From the NCBI RefSeq assembly GCF_036417845.1, contig NC_090020.1, positions 46,050,425-46,114,424 of the forward strand: a stretch of DNA of 64,000 nucleotides, given 5' to 3'. Position 1 is the first letter of the stretch. Each line of letters begins with the position of its first letter. Made by a program: the position numbers and the translations under genes. Of the stretch, positions 12,001 to 24,700 are shown piece after piece. Under the pieces are notes generated by a model, which saw nothing but the letters and a program-made list of their open reading frames with translations, searched no databases and was not told the origin of the DNA. The stretch is from Apteryx mantelli (lineage: Eukaryota; Chordata; Aves; Apterygiformes; Apterygidae).

Positions 12001-14127
12001 TGGAATGCTTTTGGAGAGTCTTGCAATATCTTCCCAATTATTAATGGAGCCAAAATTTTCCCCTAAAAATGAACCAACCATAGAATGTCTCTTTCAGTAT
12101 TGCATGGTCACCAATCTGCAAACATGTTTTGTGTTCTGAACATGCAGCTGACATCAAGCAGTCCACAATTCTGAGCTGAAAATATGCTTTAATATCTTTA
12201 ACAGTTCTACATTTTTGTGCAGTTTTTTATAAATAAAAGATACAGGTTTTCGTACTGTTGCTCAATGATGTCAGTAACTGGAAGGTAAATATTAAAGGCC
12301 AGCGGCAAGGAAATTACACCTCTGAAGTAGAAATCTGTAGCAATTCAAACATAGATTTGTTTAAACATATATTTTATTTTTATCAGCCCATTAGAAGAGT
12401 TAAGCTAAGTACATTGAACCAATTCTTGTAAGAATTTATATTCTTACCGCACATCTGTGCGACATACTATATAGCCTAAACAAAAAAATTGATTTAGATT
12501 CTTTTGGTCAGTGCTGTTACATGCCTTGAAAAGCTGGAAGCTACAGCAAACAAAGATTAATGGAAATAAACTGTTGCATTGGTAGAGGCAATGGGTGAGG
12601 TGTAGTAAGAGAAATTAGGTGAAGCCACATAGTTTAGTGATTATAGAGTTCAGGCTCAAATTTAGCACGTCTGGATTCTTAGTTGCTCTTTCCATTTAAT
12701 CCTCAGTGGAAGGGCTCTTCAGTGAGAAGATATGGGATGACTTGTTTAGCCTTTAAACACTTACGGGAAAGAAAATGCTGACCATTGTGGGCTTCAATAA
12801 GTGAGTGTTAATCTAATTCATAGGATATCACATGTGCCCTGAGCCAAGGTTATGTATGTGGGCAGTTGATTTGGATCAGATAAGGTGCTACACAAGCTTG
12901 TTCTGCTCTTCCTCTGATTAAAGCCTTAGAGTTCAAATAGAGAAAAGCCCGAGTTGGGAAATGAAGAGACTGGATAAGGGAGGGGCTGGTGTTGCAGGGC
13001 AGTCCCACCTGGGCACCTTCAACTGAGGCATGAATTTGAATGGGAAACACTTCGCACTGCTTCTTCCCTTTCCCTTATACAGGGTTGCAGCTCTTACTCT
13101 CTCCTTCTCTCTCTACCCCCTATCCCCCATTAGTTATATAATGGCCCTAGGAGGTAAATGTATGTGTGAATGATAACAAGAAACTAAACTGGACATAATA
13201 GGGTGAAAATAAGATGCAGGTAAATCAGACAGAATGCTTAACAGAAAATGTTTCCTGTGAGGTTTCTAGGGTTATGGGATATTTTTTTCAGTGGAAGTTA
13301 TGAAACTTAGTTGTCTTCTGTTTAAACTGAAAAAAATTGCTAAATGTATAAGGGAAGACTTTCAGTATTTCGGTTCTTATGAAAAAGACAAGATTTTATT
13401 AAAGGTGTTCAGAACTGTTTAGATAAACTGGGATTTTATTTTTTTAAAATCAAAATTAGCGAGTGCCCAATCTTTAATATTACATCTGGCCAGAAGTGTT
13501 ACAAAGAGATCTTTGCCAATCTCTTGTACATTAGTTAGGTATCTATATGGAACCCTTGAGTATTTTCAAAATCTAGCCTGTAATATGAATACTAATTATT
13601 TGCAGACTTGAACCTGTGAGGTATAAAAGGTTGTTGTGCCTCCCCCCTCACAAGTCTTCTATGCTACTATCCACAATTATATTTTGTAATTGCAGAGAGA
13701 ACAGTGTGTATAACAGGCCGTCTGTGTAGTTAGTATGCATTCATTTTCTTAATTAAAGTTTGGTAGGTCCATAAGTTGCTAAGGGATTCTGTGGCCAGGA
13801 TATTGTTATATCATAGAGAAAACTAGTAGTTAGCCCTTCTGATGTCTCTTTTCCCAGATTCCTCTCTTCCAATGTTATTTTCACCATTGCTTCTATGGAC
13901 TGGACTCTGTGTGACTCAAACAAATGATGCTATCCCAGTAGCTCACAGCAGTTCTGAGAACCACCGATATGACAAACCTGTTGCAGTCAGATTGCCCCAT
14001 TCAAAAGTTAGGTGGAGGTTGTAATGGTATCTTACATTGATGCAGGTGGTGGTTAGTCATTTGAGTAGTATCATAGATGTAAAGTGTACATTTCTTGATC
14101 CCAGAAAGCTGCTTCTCTTCTTTCCAG

Positions 14128-14186
14128 TTTCCGGAATGTGAAGGAATTGAGAGGACAGAGGAGAATCAAAAATAATGAAGAAAAGA
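14128..14186 (+). other. Exon-like segment in intron 1 (possible alternative 5' UTR exon)
   Basis: A pyrimidine-rich tract ending CTTCTTTCCAG (acceptor AG at 14126-14127) is followed 59 nt later by AAGA|GTAAGTG (donor GT at 14187-14188), a near-consensus pair at internal-exon spacing. If spliced between exon 1 and the exon at 18553, it would be UTR. It carries an ATG at 14175 whose frame runs out of phase over the PJA2 start, so inclusion would be expected to reduce PJA2 translation. It could equally be a chance pair; I see no coding constraint. Confidence 0.3.
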
Positions 14187-14595
14187 GTAAGTGCAGGTGT
14201 CAGGATTTAGATGGATGCTGTTTGAGGACTGGAGTCCTGTCAGAGGACTTACCAACTACCTGCCCAGGAGACTGTAGTGGTCCAAAATCTGGGTCTGTAA
14301 ATTAAAGGGATTTGAGATTTATATGTAGGATTGTGATTGAGTTAATGAATCATTTATGAATGCCTATGCTATAGCACCGGACTGTGAACATATGTATATG
14401 TACATCTGCAGTTAACCTTTAATGTTAATGTGCTACTTCTAGAAAAACAGTTTTTTGGGGGCTGAGGGGACAAGTTGGTTATGCAGGTCAAATGGATTTG
14501 AGTCTAAATTCCCCGGCTTTAAACGTTACAGCCTATAGGCGGCTGGCTCTAGGGAGTGGAATCCATAGTGCAATATTCATAGAGCTAAAGAGGAA

Positions 14596-14668
14596 GTATG
14601 GTGCTGTGCATCAGCGATTACGGCATTGCCTCAGAAAGGCCAGACCTAGGTCCGTCTCTGCTTAACCT
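14596..14668 (+). repeat. Possible tRNA-derived SINE head (degenerate)
   Basis: The segment resembles a decayed tRNA-like SINE head: an A-box-like part (CATCAGCGATTACGGCATTG) followed at the expected spacing by a B-box-like part (GACCTAGGTCCGTCTCTG). It does not fold as a functional tRNA as far as I can tell. Family membership is uncertain, and this could be a coincidental match. Confidence 0.3.
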
Positions 14669-17600
14669 ATGGCTTAAGCTTTGTGCCTTTTAGGAGCCAC
14701 TCCCTCTCCTTTCTTCTTTTTTTTTTTCTTTTTTTAAATCTGGGTCTGGATAAACTCAAGTGACTGTGGTATCCTTCTAGGAGGAGGGAGGTGTGGGTCT
14801 AAATTAGCCTGTAAAGTGGATAAATAACCGGTTTCCCATACCTTCCTTACTTAATCACTGGTGTGTTGCATCAGAAGGGAAGCACGTCCTTTTGTGTTGG
14901 CCTTGCTTTTAATAAAGGTGTCTCTAAAGACTGGTCTCTTTTTACAGAGCTGTATCCTCTCAGTAGGTATTGAGCATATTTTGAACAGGGCTCCTGAACT
15001 GATTGTCAGGTAGAGCAATGCCCACTCCTCAGGCTGCGTTAGCCAGGGAGGAAGAACTCGGAGAGGATACTGTACGCTGCGGGAACTTGATTGCCTGAAG
15101 GGTTGCATGGAGGTTGGCCTCTGGATCTAGGAGCCAAAACTTTGTCACTTAGGGCATGTAGGCAAATAGATTTGTGGCTTCTTCCCTTATTGAGATTTGT
15201 ATCTAGATAGAAATTCAAGTCTCCGTTAATCCAAATGTGCTATTTAAACTTTTAGTAAAAGATGATTTTTTTTTTTTAATCTAATAAATCCCTCTCAGAG
15301 CAGAGAAATTCAGAGCTTTCTTAGTGCTCATAGCTGCATAAGATATCTTTTTAAAACAATTAAATACAAGATGAGGTAGTCTATATGTGAAAGAACTATT
15401 TGGAACAAAAAGCTGTAGTGAATTGCACCCACCTTAAAGTCTTTGCATACAGTGAACCTCAATTTGAAAAGTAAAACATTCAGATTTAGTGAGTTTGACT
15501 CTCTTGAGTGGACATCTATTATACAGTATTTGTTTGTGAACAATACTCATGTTTGGAGAACAAACTGAAATTAAGGATTAAGCAGTTGTATTTTTACCTG
15601 TTTTTGTTTCAACCAGTTGTATCAGCATCTTTGAGGGCAAATTGCTCTATTGCTGTGCTGATTGACTAATCTGAACCGTTGGATTCCACTCTGCGAGTTG
15701 TTTGGATGTGATTGCTTTGTTGTCAGCTTTATTTGTCAGCTGCCGCTGGCAGTCTGCTAACCAGCCGTGTGATAATCAGTGAAAAATAAAGAATTTTCAG
15801 AGTTTACTTGAAAAAACATGACTTATTGGTTGATTTAGTAAGAATATTAACTGGGTGACTAAGAAAATTGGTTGTCAAAATTTCTCCCCTTTATCCCCCC
15901 ACTTTTTTTTTTTTTTTTTTTTGCATTAATTGCAGAGACTGTTTCTTGGCAAAGATGATGGGGAATCTTCACATTTTTAAGGAGCAGCACTTGAAAAAGA
16001 TTGCAAGAATAATATAGTTAAAAGTGAATTGCCCATTTTAGCTTCTGTCGTTTGATGTGGACTGGGCAGGTATGGACAAATATGTGACAAGATATTAAAT
16101 GAAGGTTATACGTAAATGATGTCAAACTTCATGAGAGAAGAAAGTCCCTGATACCTAATTTTTATTTATTTTTTTTTTCTGAAAGGTTCTATTGAGCTGT
16201 GCCCCAAGTCTCTGAAAATAGACAGTATAACCAAGCCACAGCTAGTTAAGGATGTGTTTGGACTCCTGAAGGGTTCATGGAACTGGGCTCTGCTTGCAGA
16301 GATTCCCTGTGTGGGAAGAGCAGTGGAAATGAGAGATGACTGGAATTACACATTTTAGGGGAGATTTAGAGTAATACATATAAGGTGATGAGATGTAAGA
16401 CAACATATGTGTAACAAGCAGTTTATTATAATTTGGCTAATGGTCACAGAAGTGAATCTGGCAATGTTAGCTAAAAGACTACTCGTGTTCTACTGTACTT
16501 AAACATTACAGTTTTAAGTAATTGAATTGTAAATGTTTGAAAGATTTTTTGCTTTTAAACACAGCAAGTGTCTTCATTGCTGCTGTCAATTCACCTGGGA
16601 ATGAAATAGTAATGTTTTAGACTCTTTTGCAATTATTTTATTTTACGCATAGTTTTGTTTGGTTTACTCCAAACTTAATTTTTTTCTATATCAGGCCAAA
16701 AAACAAGTGATTTTTTTTTAATACTTTTCCTGGAAGCCTGTATTCTTTTTGTGGCCCTACGTTTTCCACTATTTCTCGTTCCACTGTTCATGCTTCTTTA
16801 TACCATGTTCTGGTGTTGGGAAGAGAGGCAATAATTTATCTGTTTCTTCTCACCCCCTTCTGAGCACCCTTTGCTCACTTTAGGGTTTGAGACTTGCTTA
16901 CATTAACAATTCTTCCTTAGGGAAGATCAAGCAGAAGGTATTGAGACTTTCCCTGTAGAACTTCCACTAAAATGCAGATTTCTACCAAACATCTTCAAAA
17001 TTGCTGTGCCAGGTTCTGTAAGCTTTCTTGTAGGAGGCTGTTTTGTGCCTGAAGCTGTTAAACTATAGCTTCTACTAGAAGCTATAGTCTTATAATAGGT
17101 GGTTTTTTTATTTGCTTCTTTAGTTAAAGCTTTAAGAGATCATGCAATTTTTGTTGAGCACAGCCCTGAGGAAAAAAAACCTTCATTTAATTTTTCCTTC
17201 CTTTTTTTTTTTTTAATGGTTTGTGTTAGACAGGAAGCAACAAAGTTAGTTTCCCGTATGTCAGTCCTAGCAAAATGACAACTTCAGCAGTGATGCTTGT
17301 TTTCAAAAAAGAACTTAAAAACTTTTAGAGTTGGTACATATTCAGTTGTGCCTTTCTTGACAGTCCGTGTACTATAAGCACTAGCTTTGCTAGTGGATAT
17401 GCTATTCAAAGTTGCATAAAGAAACTGTTGATCAGTGGCATCTTTGTATATAAATATTCACTCTTAAAAAGTAGTGGAAAGATCAGTTTAACAGCCAGGA
17501 AAAATAAAGCTTTCCTTTCATTTTTCTGAAATTCAGAAAGCTGTGGGTTGATAGTTGCAGACTTTACTTCCCTTGGCTTTAGGTTGTCCTTTTCAGTGTA

Positions 17601-18508
17601 GTGTCTTTCAAGAGCAATAAAGCTACTATGTTAATTCCATATCTAGTAAAGCTTAAAAGTGGCTTAGAGGAACACAGAAAAGTCACTGAACATTTGAAAT
17701 ATTGAACTTCTAATTGCTTTTGCACAAGCAACAGCCTTTGGACATGAACTCTTGTATTAGCTTATTTATAGCAGATATTAATGCTGGATTTGAATCTTTC
17801 TTCAATATGGTATTGGCAGCTTTCCCCCACTGTGTTTCAAATTTTCCTGTAGTTTTTACCTGGTGTTTTCTTAATAAAAGCATTAAGATCCATTAACATG
17901 GAATGTTATTACAGTAATAGGAGCAATACATGGGTTATTACCTTGTATGGCCATGCCTGAGGATATTCCCAAAGGCAGACTAAAACATTGGTCCTTGGGA
18001 CTTGGGATTCTTTGTTTGGGAACATATGTTTGATTAATTGGACTTTTTTCCTGTCACAGAGATAAGCTAGCTAGGGCCAGCTGACTTGGGTCGCGTTACC
18101 TTGAAGCTTTCCCATTATAATGTTTCAGAAGCTTATTGCAAGCTGCCATATGTAGCATGTCAGACCCACATGCAGAAGGGTGTTGCATTCAAAAAAGAAT
18201 GGTTGTGTGGTGTCCATATTTAATCTTAAAAATATTTTATTTTATAAAACCTTCTTGTTACTTACTACAAACATGTTAGGATGAAGACAAGATCAGTGGT
18301 TGTCAATATTAATTAGTATAGAGGAAAGTTTCAGTTATTATGTACTTTCATACCATATAAGCCCAGAGCACTTCAGATTCTTAGTAACTGTATGTCAGTG
18401 AATCTCAAAACCTTTCTGAAGAGAGTTGGGAAATTCCTTGCTTTAAAAAGTTGTGTCAAATTTTTGGGGGGAGGGGAATTGTAAAGGGATATTGTTGTCT
18501 AATACAAG

Positions 18509-18539
<31 letters not shown>

Positions 18540-18552
18540 TCATCTCATGTAG

Positions 18553-18753
18553 CAATGGGTCAAGAAGCTGGCAAACCTGCCTGGCCCAAACCAGCAGGAG
18601 GCTATCAGACTATTACGGGTAGAAGATATGGAAGAAGACATGCTTATGTCAGTTTTAGACCATCTTTGACCAGCCAAGACAGGAATGGACACCATCTCAG
18701 TGGAGAATGTGAAGGATTAGAACTGGACGATGTTCAGAAAGAGAAGTCTCTGT
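18553..18753 (+). CDS. PJA2: PJA2 exon 2 (first coding exon, residues 1-66)
   Basis: The acceptor AG is at 18551-18552, followed by CA and the ATG at 18555. The exon encodes the strongly conserved Praja N-terminus, a Tyr/Arg-rich block, and ends in an acidic LELDDV stretch. Of several GT choices, the donor GTACGT at 18754 is preferred because it leaves one base (T) that joins exon 3 in frame and keeps the expected length against mammalian Praja-2. Confidence 0.9.
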
Positions 18754-21700
18754 GTACGTGCATATCTTTGTATTATGTGCCATATAATTGCAAACTGAGA
18801 TGCTTGGGAGTGGGAGGTGCGTAGAAAATGGTGTAGAAGGGAAGAGAGACTAGCCACATAAGTTAGTATGTGCAAACTGCATTTCAGATGGTTTCATAAA
18901 AAGAAACTCAACATGAAGGCAAATTAAAGTAGTAAATATCTTAGGCTGTTTAATTTTGCTTGAAGAAGTAGATTCCTGAAATAGTTAATATGTCCTAACC
19001 AACTAGACAATTGTAACACTGTAGATTTCTTTTTATTTTGTCTTCAAATCAGATGATTATGAAAGAATCACATTTGGAAGAAAATACCTATTCTAACATG
19101 CTAATAGAACTAAGCTACTAAGTATTTTACATATCATGGACCAGGTTTTTCTCTGAGGTGCCTTTGTCGACCTTAGTATAGCTAGAGCAGGAATTACTTT
19201 AATCCTGTAAAACCTCTTAAAGATTCCCTCTTTTTGGTTTATACCTGTTGGACCATTTCCCTGTTTTTTTTGTGAATGTTGAACATTAAAATTTGATTTC
19301 AACTGTCTTTTGAGACTTTAGCTTTCAAAGAATGATTTCATAAAGAGCCACAAAATGGCCTGTTGGATTATAAACAATCCAATCTCTTTGTATGAGGTTG
19401 TTTTATATTAAGAAGTAAATGGTTGTTGATACAGCCTTAGATGTTCCAAAGTAGCATTTTTTCCTCCTTCCCTTATAAACTATTTTAAAACAACTTTTTC
19501 CTTTTCTCCTTCTTTTTTGATGATAATGTAGTGTAAATTTAACTTTCTCGTATACCATTGTTCTTGGAGGCTATTATGTGATGTAGATGCTTTTTTGGTG
19601 GTTTTATTTCAATTGGTGACTTGACCATTTTTGTGGTTATCTATGCTTCATATATTTACTACGTTTGCATCTTAAAGGTATGTTTCCTGTAAATTGGTGC
19701 TTACTCTTGTACAGATTTTCCTATGGTCTCCCTCTGATGCTACCACCTTTTCTATGTCAGTGAATCAGAACTGAACATACTGTATTTAAGGGAGTCATAA
19801 GAAATGTACAGGTTACAGACTGTTAGCTCCTTGTTCTGTAATATGAGTTGTTGGTTTTTTTCTGTATGGAAAATCTAAAAGAGTGTTGATTTCTTTTTGA
19901 TATTAGGTCTAATAACAGAATGCCTTTCTCTTTATATTTGGTCTTTTTTTTTTTTTTTTTTTTTTGGCATCACAGCTTTCCAGATTTTGAGAAATGTTTT
20001 GGATTGATTATTCCTCCTCCCTCAACTAGATTTTCTCCCCCCCCCCAAGTTGATTCTTATTTTCTGCTGGTGGGTAGTGACCAAAATATTCTGCATATTT
20101 CCCTCCTAATTGACCTGACATCTTTTGTACGTGTAAGCAACCACAGAACATAGGTAGAAGAAACTTCATCTCAACGTTTTATCAGATAAAGTGTTTGTAA
20201 TGTTACAGTGTTGTTTCCTACAAGCCAGACTCCTAGTGTGGAAAGGCACAGCTCATGTTTTTTATTTATGAAATTCAGTGCCATCAGTTTACCAGCCTAG
20301 ACATGGATTAGCCATTTAGATGAGAGTAAAAGCTGAATTTGAAGCAAATGTTTGGTTTGCAGTAGTTACAAGTATCTGTATAGCAGTTGTCAGAGTCCTG
20401 ATGTATGTGTCCTCCATGCAACCAGTGTTTTCCAGGTGTGTTTGAAGAATCTGTTTGGGATGTTCACTTAGCAAACTGTTGTTTGTTTTATTGTGGTGGT
20501 ATTGTTGTTTTTAAACGCAGAACGCTCATTTTATACGGTTCCCTACCTCTGGCTGTTCTTTAAAATACGTGTTATGGAATGCCTTCGCCTACCATGCATG
20601 TCTCGATTTTTCTCTGCTCAGAACTTTTTTTCTCTGGTGATTAAAAGTTTCCCAAATGTATTAATAGCAGCCTACAGTTTATAAGGACTTGCATCAAGTT
20701 ATGCAAGCCATTGTGTTTTCAGAAAGATTTTGGATGTACGTTGCTTAGGAGTTTACGGGTGACTTGCACTAAGCATTAATTTTGTGCAATGTATACATTT
20801 TTAACTTTAACTCTTGTTGCTGGATTTGATGTTTATTGTGCCTTTATGCAAGAGGTTCAGCTTTAAAATAAGCAAACTGAATTTGCAGTGATAGTAACTG
20901 CCAACTGTAAATTCTGCATTCATCTCTGCTATTATTTTCTCCAAATAAGGAGCTGCATTCATAGCAGCAGGTACAAAATATAGTGCTATTAGTATGTAAT
21001 TTATAGTATTAATAAATGGCTTTATCTGACTGTAGCAGGAGGCACAGTTCAGCTAGTTAATGAATGGGTAGTCTGATTTTTATGTTGTGGAAAGAAATGT
21101 TGCTGCTTTTTTAATCTTTTAGCATTTTTTTTCAAGTTTCCTGTTCTTGTCTTAGAATTCCTTGTCATATAAACAACTTAGAGATGCTGGTCTTGAACAT
21201 GTTCCTTCTTTAATATTTTTTGCTGCTGCTATCACAGGCTGAGCTGAATGATTTAATCTGTCTGTATGGGCTTAGTTTATAAAAATGAAAACATAATATA
21301 TTAGCAAAGAATCAATGCATCTCTGCCAAATGTCTGTGTCTATCAAATTACACTGCAGTCCCAATAAACTACCCTTTTTTTTCCATGAGCAGATGTTGTA
21401 AATGAGAACATTGCTATTGTGTTTGATTATTCCAATGTATTCTTTCTTACAACTTTCTGTAAAGGTTCCAGTCCATTGGTTCAAGTTTGTTCTGGTTTAT
21501 CGGATGAGCCTTTGTTAGAAAATGTTGGAACTGGAGCACCTGTTTGTCAAACTGTATCGAGCCAAGCTTTTGAGACAAACACTTCACCATTTTCTCTAGT
21601 CTCTTACAGTCTGGAAGGCAACCAAATCTCAGGGAGCATTATGAATCCTGACAAAATTTCCAAGGACCTTGCAGAATATGCTTCGGGAGAGTGTAATGAT

Positions 21701-24700
21701 TTGAATGGCCAAAATGGAATTGCTTTTGTAAACATTGACTCTTATGAGCCAGATAGCAGTGATGGAGAGGATGATGGCCAAGGTAATCTTTCTTTGGCAA
21801 AAGAAAAAGCAGGTGTATTTCAGGAAACACTAGATAACATGCTTTCTGAGTTAGAAAAAGGTGTAGAGTCTTTTTCTGACTTACAGTCCCAGTTATCCAG
21901 TCTTAACCACAGTGTTTCTAGGGAACGTTGTGAAGAAGTGGGACCAGTGCCTTTAATGAGATCTTCTAACAGAGATTCAGACTTGGCCCATGAAAACAAC
22001 AGGACATTTAAAAAATCTTCTGCTGAAGATCAAGCTATACTGAAAAATAACCTGAGTATTGCCAGCTGTGAAACACAACAGACAAAAGATGTAGTGGATG
22101 TTGGAATCGGGACCCCTATTTGTAACGAATTAAATGTCAGTGATGGAAAGACTGACCAAGAGAATTCACCTGAACTGGTAGTGAGACCCAAAATTAGAAA
22201 ACAAAATCCTGCAAACCAGTTGGATAGAAAGAAACTTCTCCCTAATGATGATGAAGAGAAGAGCAGTTCTAGGAGGCGAAGCGAAATTGCTGAAGTCCAG
22301 CATGGCCATGCAGAGTGTGCCTTGAGGAATGGCAAAGAAAAAATGAGTTCCAGTATGTTCTTTGACCCAAGAGACTATGAAGGTACACAGAAGAACGCAA
22401 AAATAGACCTAAGGAAAAATGCAACTGCTCAGGAAAGAAAAATTATGTTAGATGATAACACTTTCTGGGATGAGTTTGAAGACTGCAGCAGACATTTCTC
22501 AATGTCCCACAAAGGTGAAGACAGGTAAGATTTGACTTTTTTGTCTGTGTATTTTGTCTCTATTACACATTCTATGTGTAAAATGATATGCTGATCTGAA
22601 TAATTTGTTGGCAAATGGTATGGGACATAGTAAAAAATTAAGCAATTTCACAATATGATCATATAACAAGATGCCAACTTTTTCTCTCAATTCTTCTCCA
22701 TCCCTTCCCAAGTCAATCAAAAGAAACTGTACTTAACATTCTTCTGATCCACTGTCATGATTTTGATGTCTGTCTTCTCTGTACAAAACCACTGAAATTT
22801 GGTTCGTAGGAATTAGATAAGGGAAGGATTGGGTTGTTACTGGAATGCTGATTGTTAATACTTCCATATAGATGTAATGTTGCTGTCTTTGCAGTATTAC
22901 TGTGTACAGGGGTAGTCATGTGAGCGTACCTCGTTGTCATCTTGAACCTTAGCTTTCACTCTGGAGTCTGTTTTGCATGATGCAATCCCCTGGTAGTTAA
23001 TATATGGCATCTGGTTTTCAAGAGAATTCATTGTAGAGAAATGCCTTAGACCATGAGTGAAATTTTAAAATATATTTATATAAAAATATTTATGTCTGAT
23101 TTCACTGCCTTAGACATTTTAATGAGCATTAAAAAAATACAGGAGTTCATAGAAGTGTTTTCTGAAGCGAAACAAAGATGTAGGTGTAATACCTGAGAGG
23201 GGAAGAAAAGTAAGCATTTTTAGATCACCATTTGTTGCCAGGCTTTTTTCGCTGTGATATTTTCAAATGTTGCACTAGTAGAATACTCGTGGTCTGTAAT
23301 GCTTCTGAGCTGGGGATGCCAAAGCAGCTTTTTAAAAATACAGTGAAAACCTAATACGCTGGGAGTCTGCTACCCAACTGCTAAAAAATCTTTCGTTTTG
23401 TTTAGGGTTAGAACACACTAACACTCGTTAGGATTTTCATTTGTTTATTTTTACTGAGAAGATGCAGAAGAGAGGGAAGACTGGCTCAGGCTGATTTTTT
23501 TTTTTTTTTTTTGGCAAATTACAGGTTCCCCTCAAGAACTGTTATTTTCAGAATTTCTTATTTGCCATCAGATCTCAATATTATGCATGTCAGCTTACAT
23601 ATATTCTTGCCTCCAAACTTTGTGAAAGAAATTCTTCTTCATCATCTCTGAAGAATAATTTGATTGGATTACCTATAATCCTGTTTTTAATGGCAGTTCT
23701 TTAGAATAGTAGATGTTTCCAAAGTAAATGTGAATGAAAACAGTTTCAGATCTACGGGCTGTGGCTACAGTGTGGATCCCTGGGGCAGCGTTCAGGCTTG
23801 TCCTGTTTTGGGCTCTCTATCTGAAAGATAAACTAATTTGTATGAACCTTGTGTTGATGAACAGTTTTATTCGCTTAATGCTGGTTAAGTGCTTGTCCGT
23901 GTGAGTTAGGGTTAAATAACTGAGCTGTTAGAGGGGAAAAATTATTTCTTAACTTTCTGTTAATTTGTGGCAAATGCAGTAGTTTTTGTGGTTGCTTTAG
24001 TTTGAATTTCTGCAATTTTTCTTCTCTTTTCCTTTCATCATCTTTGACTGTGTTTCCACTGCATTCTTTACAGAACTCATCTTCTGGATGTCCACGTGCC
24101 TTTTTTTTTTTTTTTTTTTTTTTGCTATTATGCTTCATAATTTAACGTGCTTATTAGACTGTTTCCACTGCTTTTGTGGGGTGTACAGCATGAAAATTAA
24201 TCTGCATAAAATCTTGTCATTAAAATATTGCAGAGTCCCAATTATGAGAGAACAAAATCCTCAAGGCCTTGTAAAATGGGTTAGTAGACCCTTTTTTTTT
24301 TCCTTTTTTCTTTTTTCTTATTAAAGATGTAAGTGGACTTTACAAGAATCCTTTTCTTCCTCATAGTGTTTTATTTCAAAAAGTTTTTGTTACTGTATAA
24401 CTTATTTTTTCTACTGAAGTGCTGTGCTAGAATTTTAAAATGCAGTGGAGGAAACATACTATAGTTTGCAACCAGAGCATTGGCTCCCATGGTGCAAAGT
24501 GATGGGTTGTTGTCAAACGATAAAAAAGAGAAATATAGCTTACACATCTGAAAGTGACTATGTTCTTCATGATAGAAATAAATGAACATCTAAACAGGAA
24601 GCATTAAATGTTCATCACCTGCAGGTTTAGCTTTAAAAAATGTAATTCATGTTCTAAATCTTTGAAAGATATATCCCTATGAAGTAAATTGTCAATGTTT

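Larger units (their letters stand above)
719..18552 (+). other. PJA2: PJA2 intron 1
   Basis: This is a 17.8-kb AT-rich intron running from the donor GTGAGT at 719 to the acceptor AG at 18551-18552. It has no convincing coding exon: its frames are short, about 100 codons at most, and unlike any family I know. It contains an old antisense CR1 fragment (5.4-6.0 kb), a C19 run, several poly-T tracts, a possible tRNA-derived SINE head (14.6 kb) and one exon-like 59-nt segment (14128-14186). Apart from these I see nothing definite. Confidence 0.7.
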
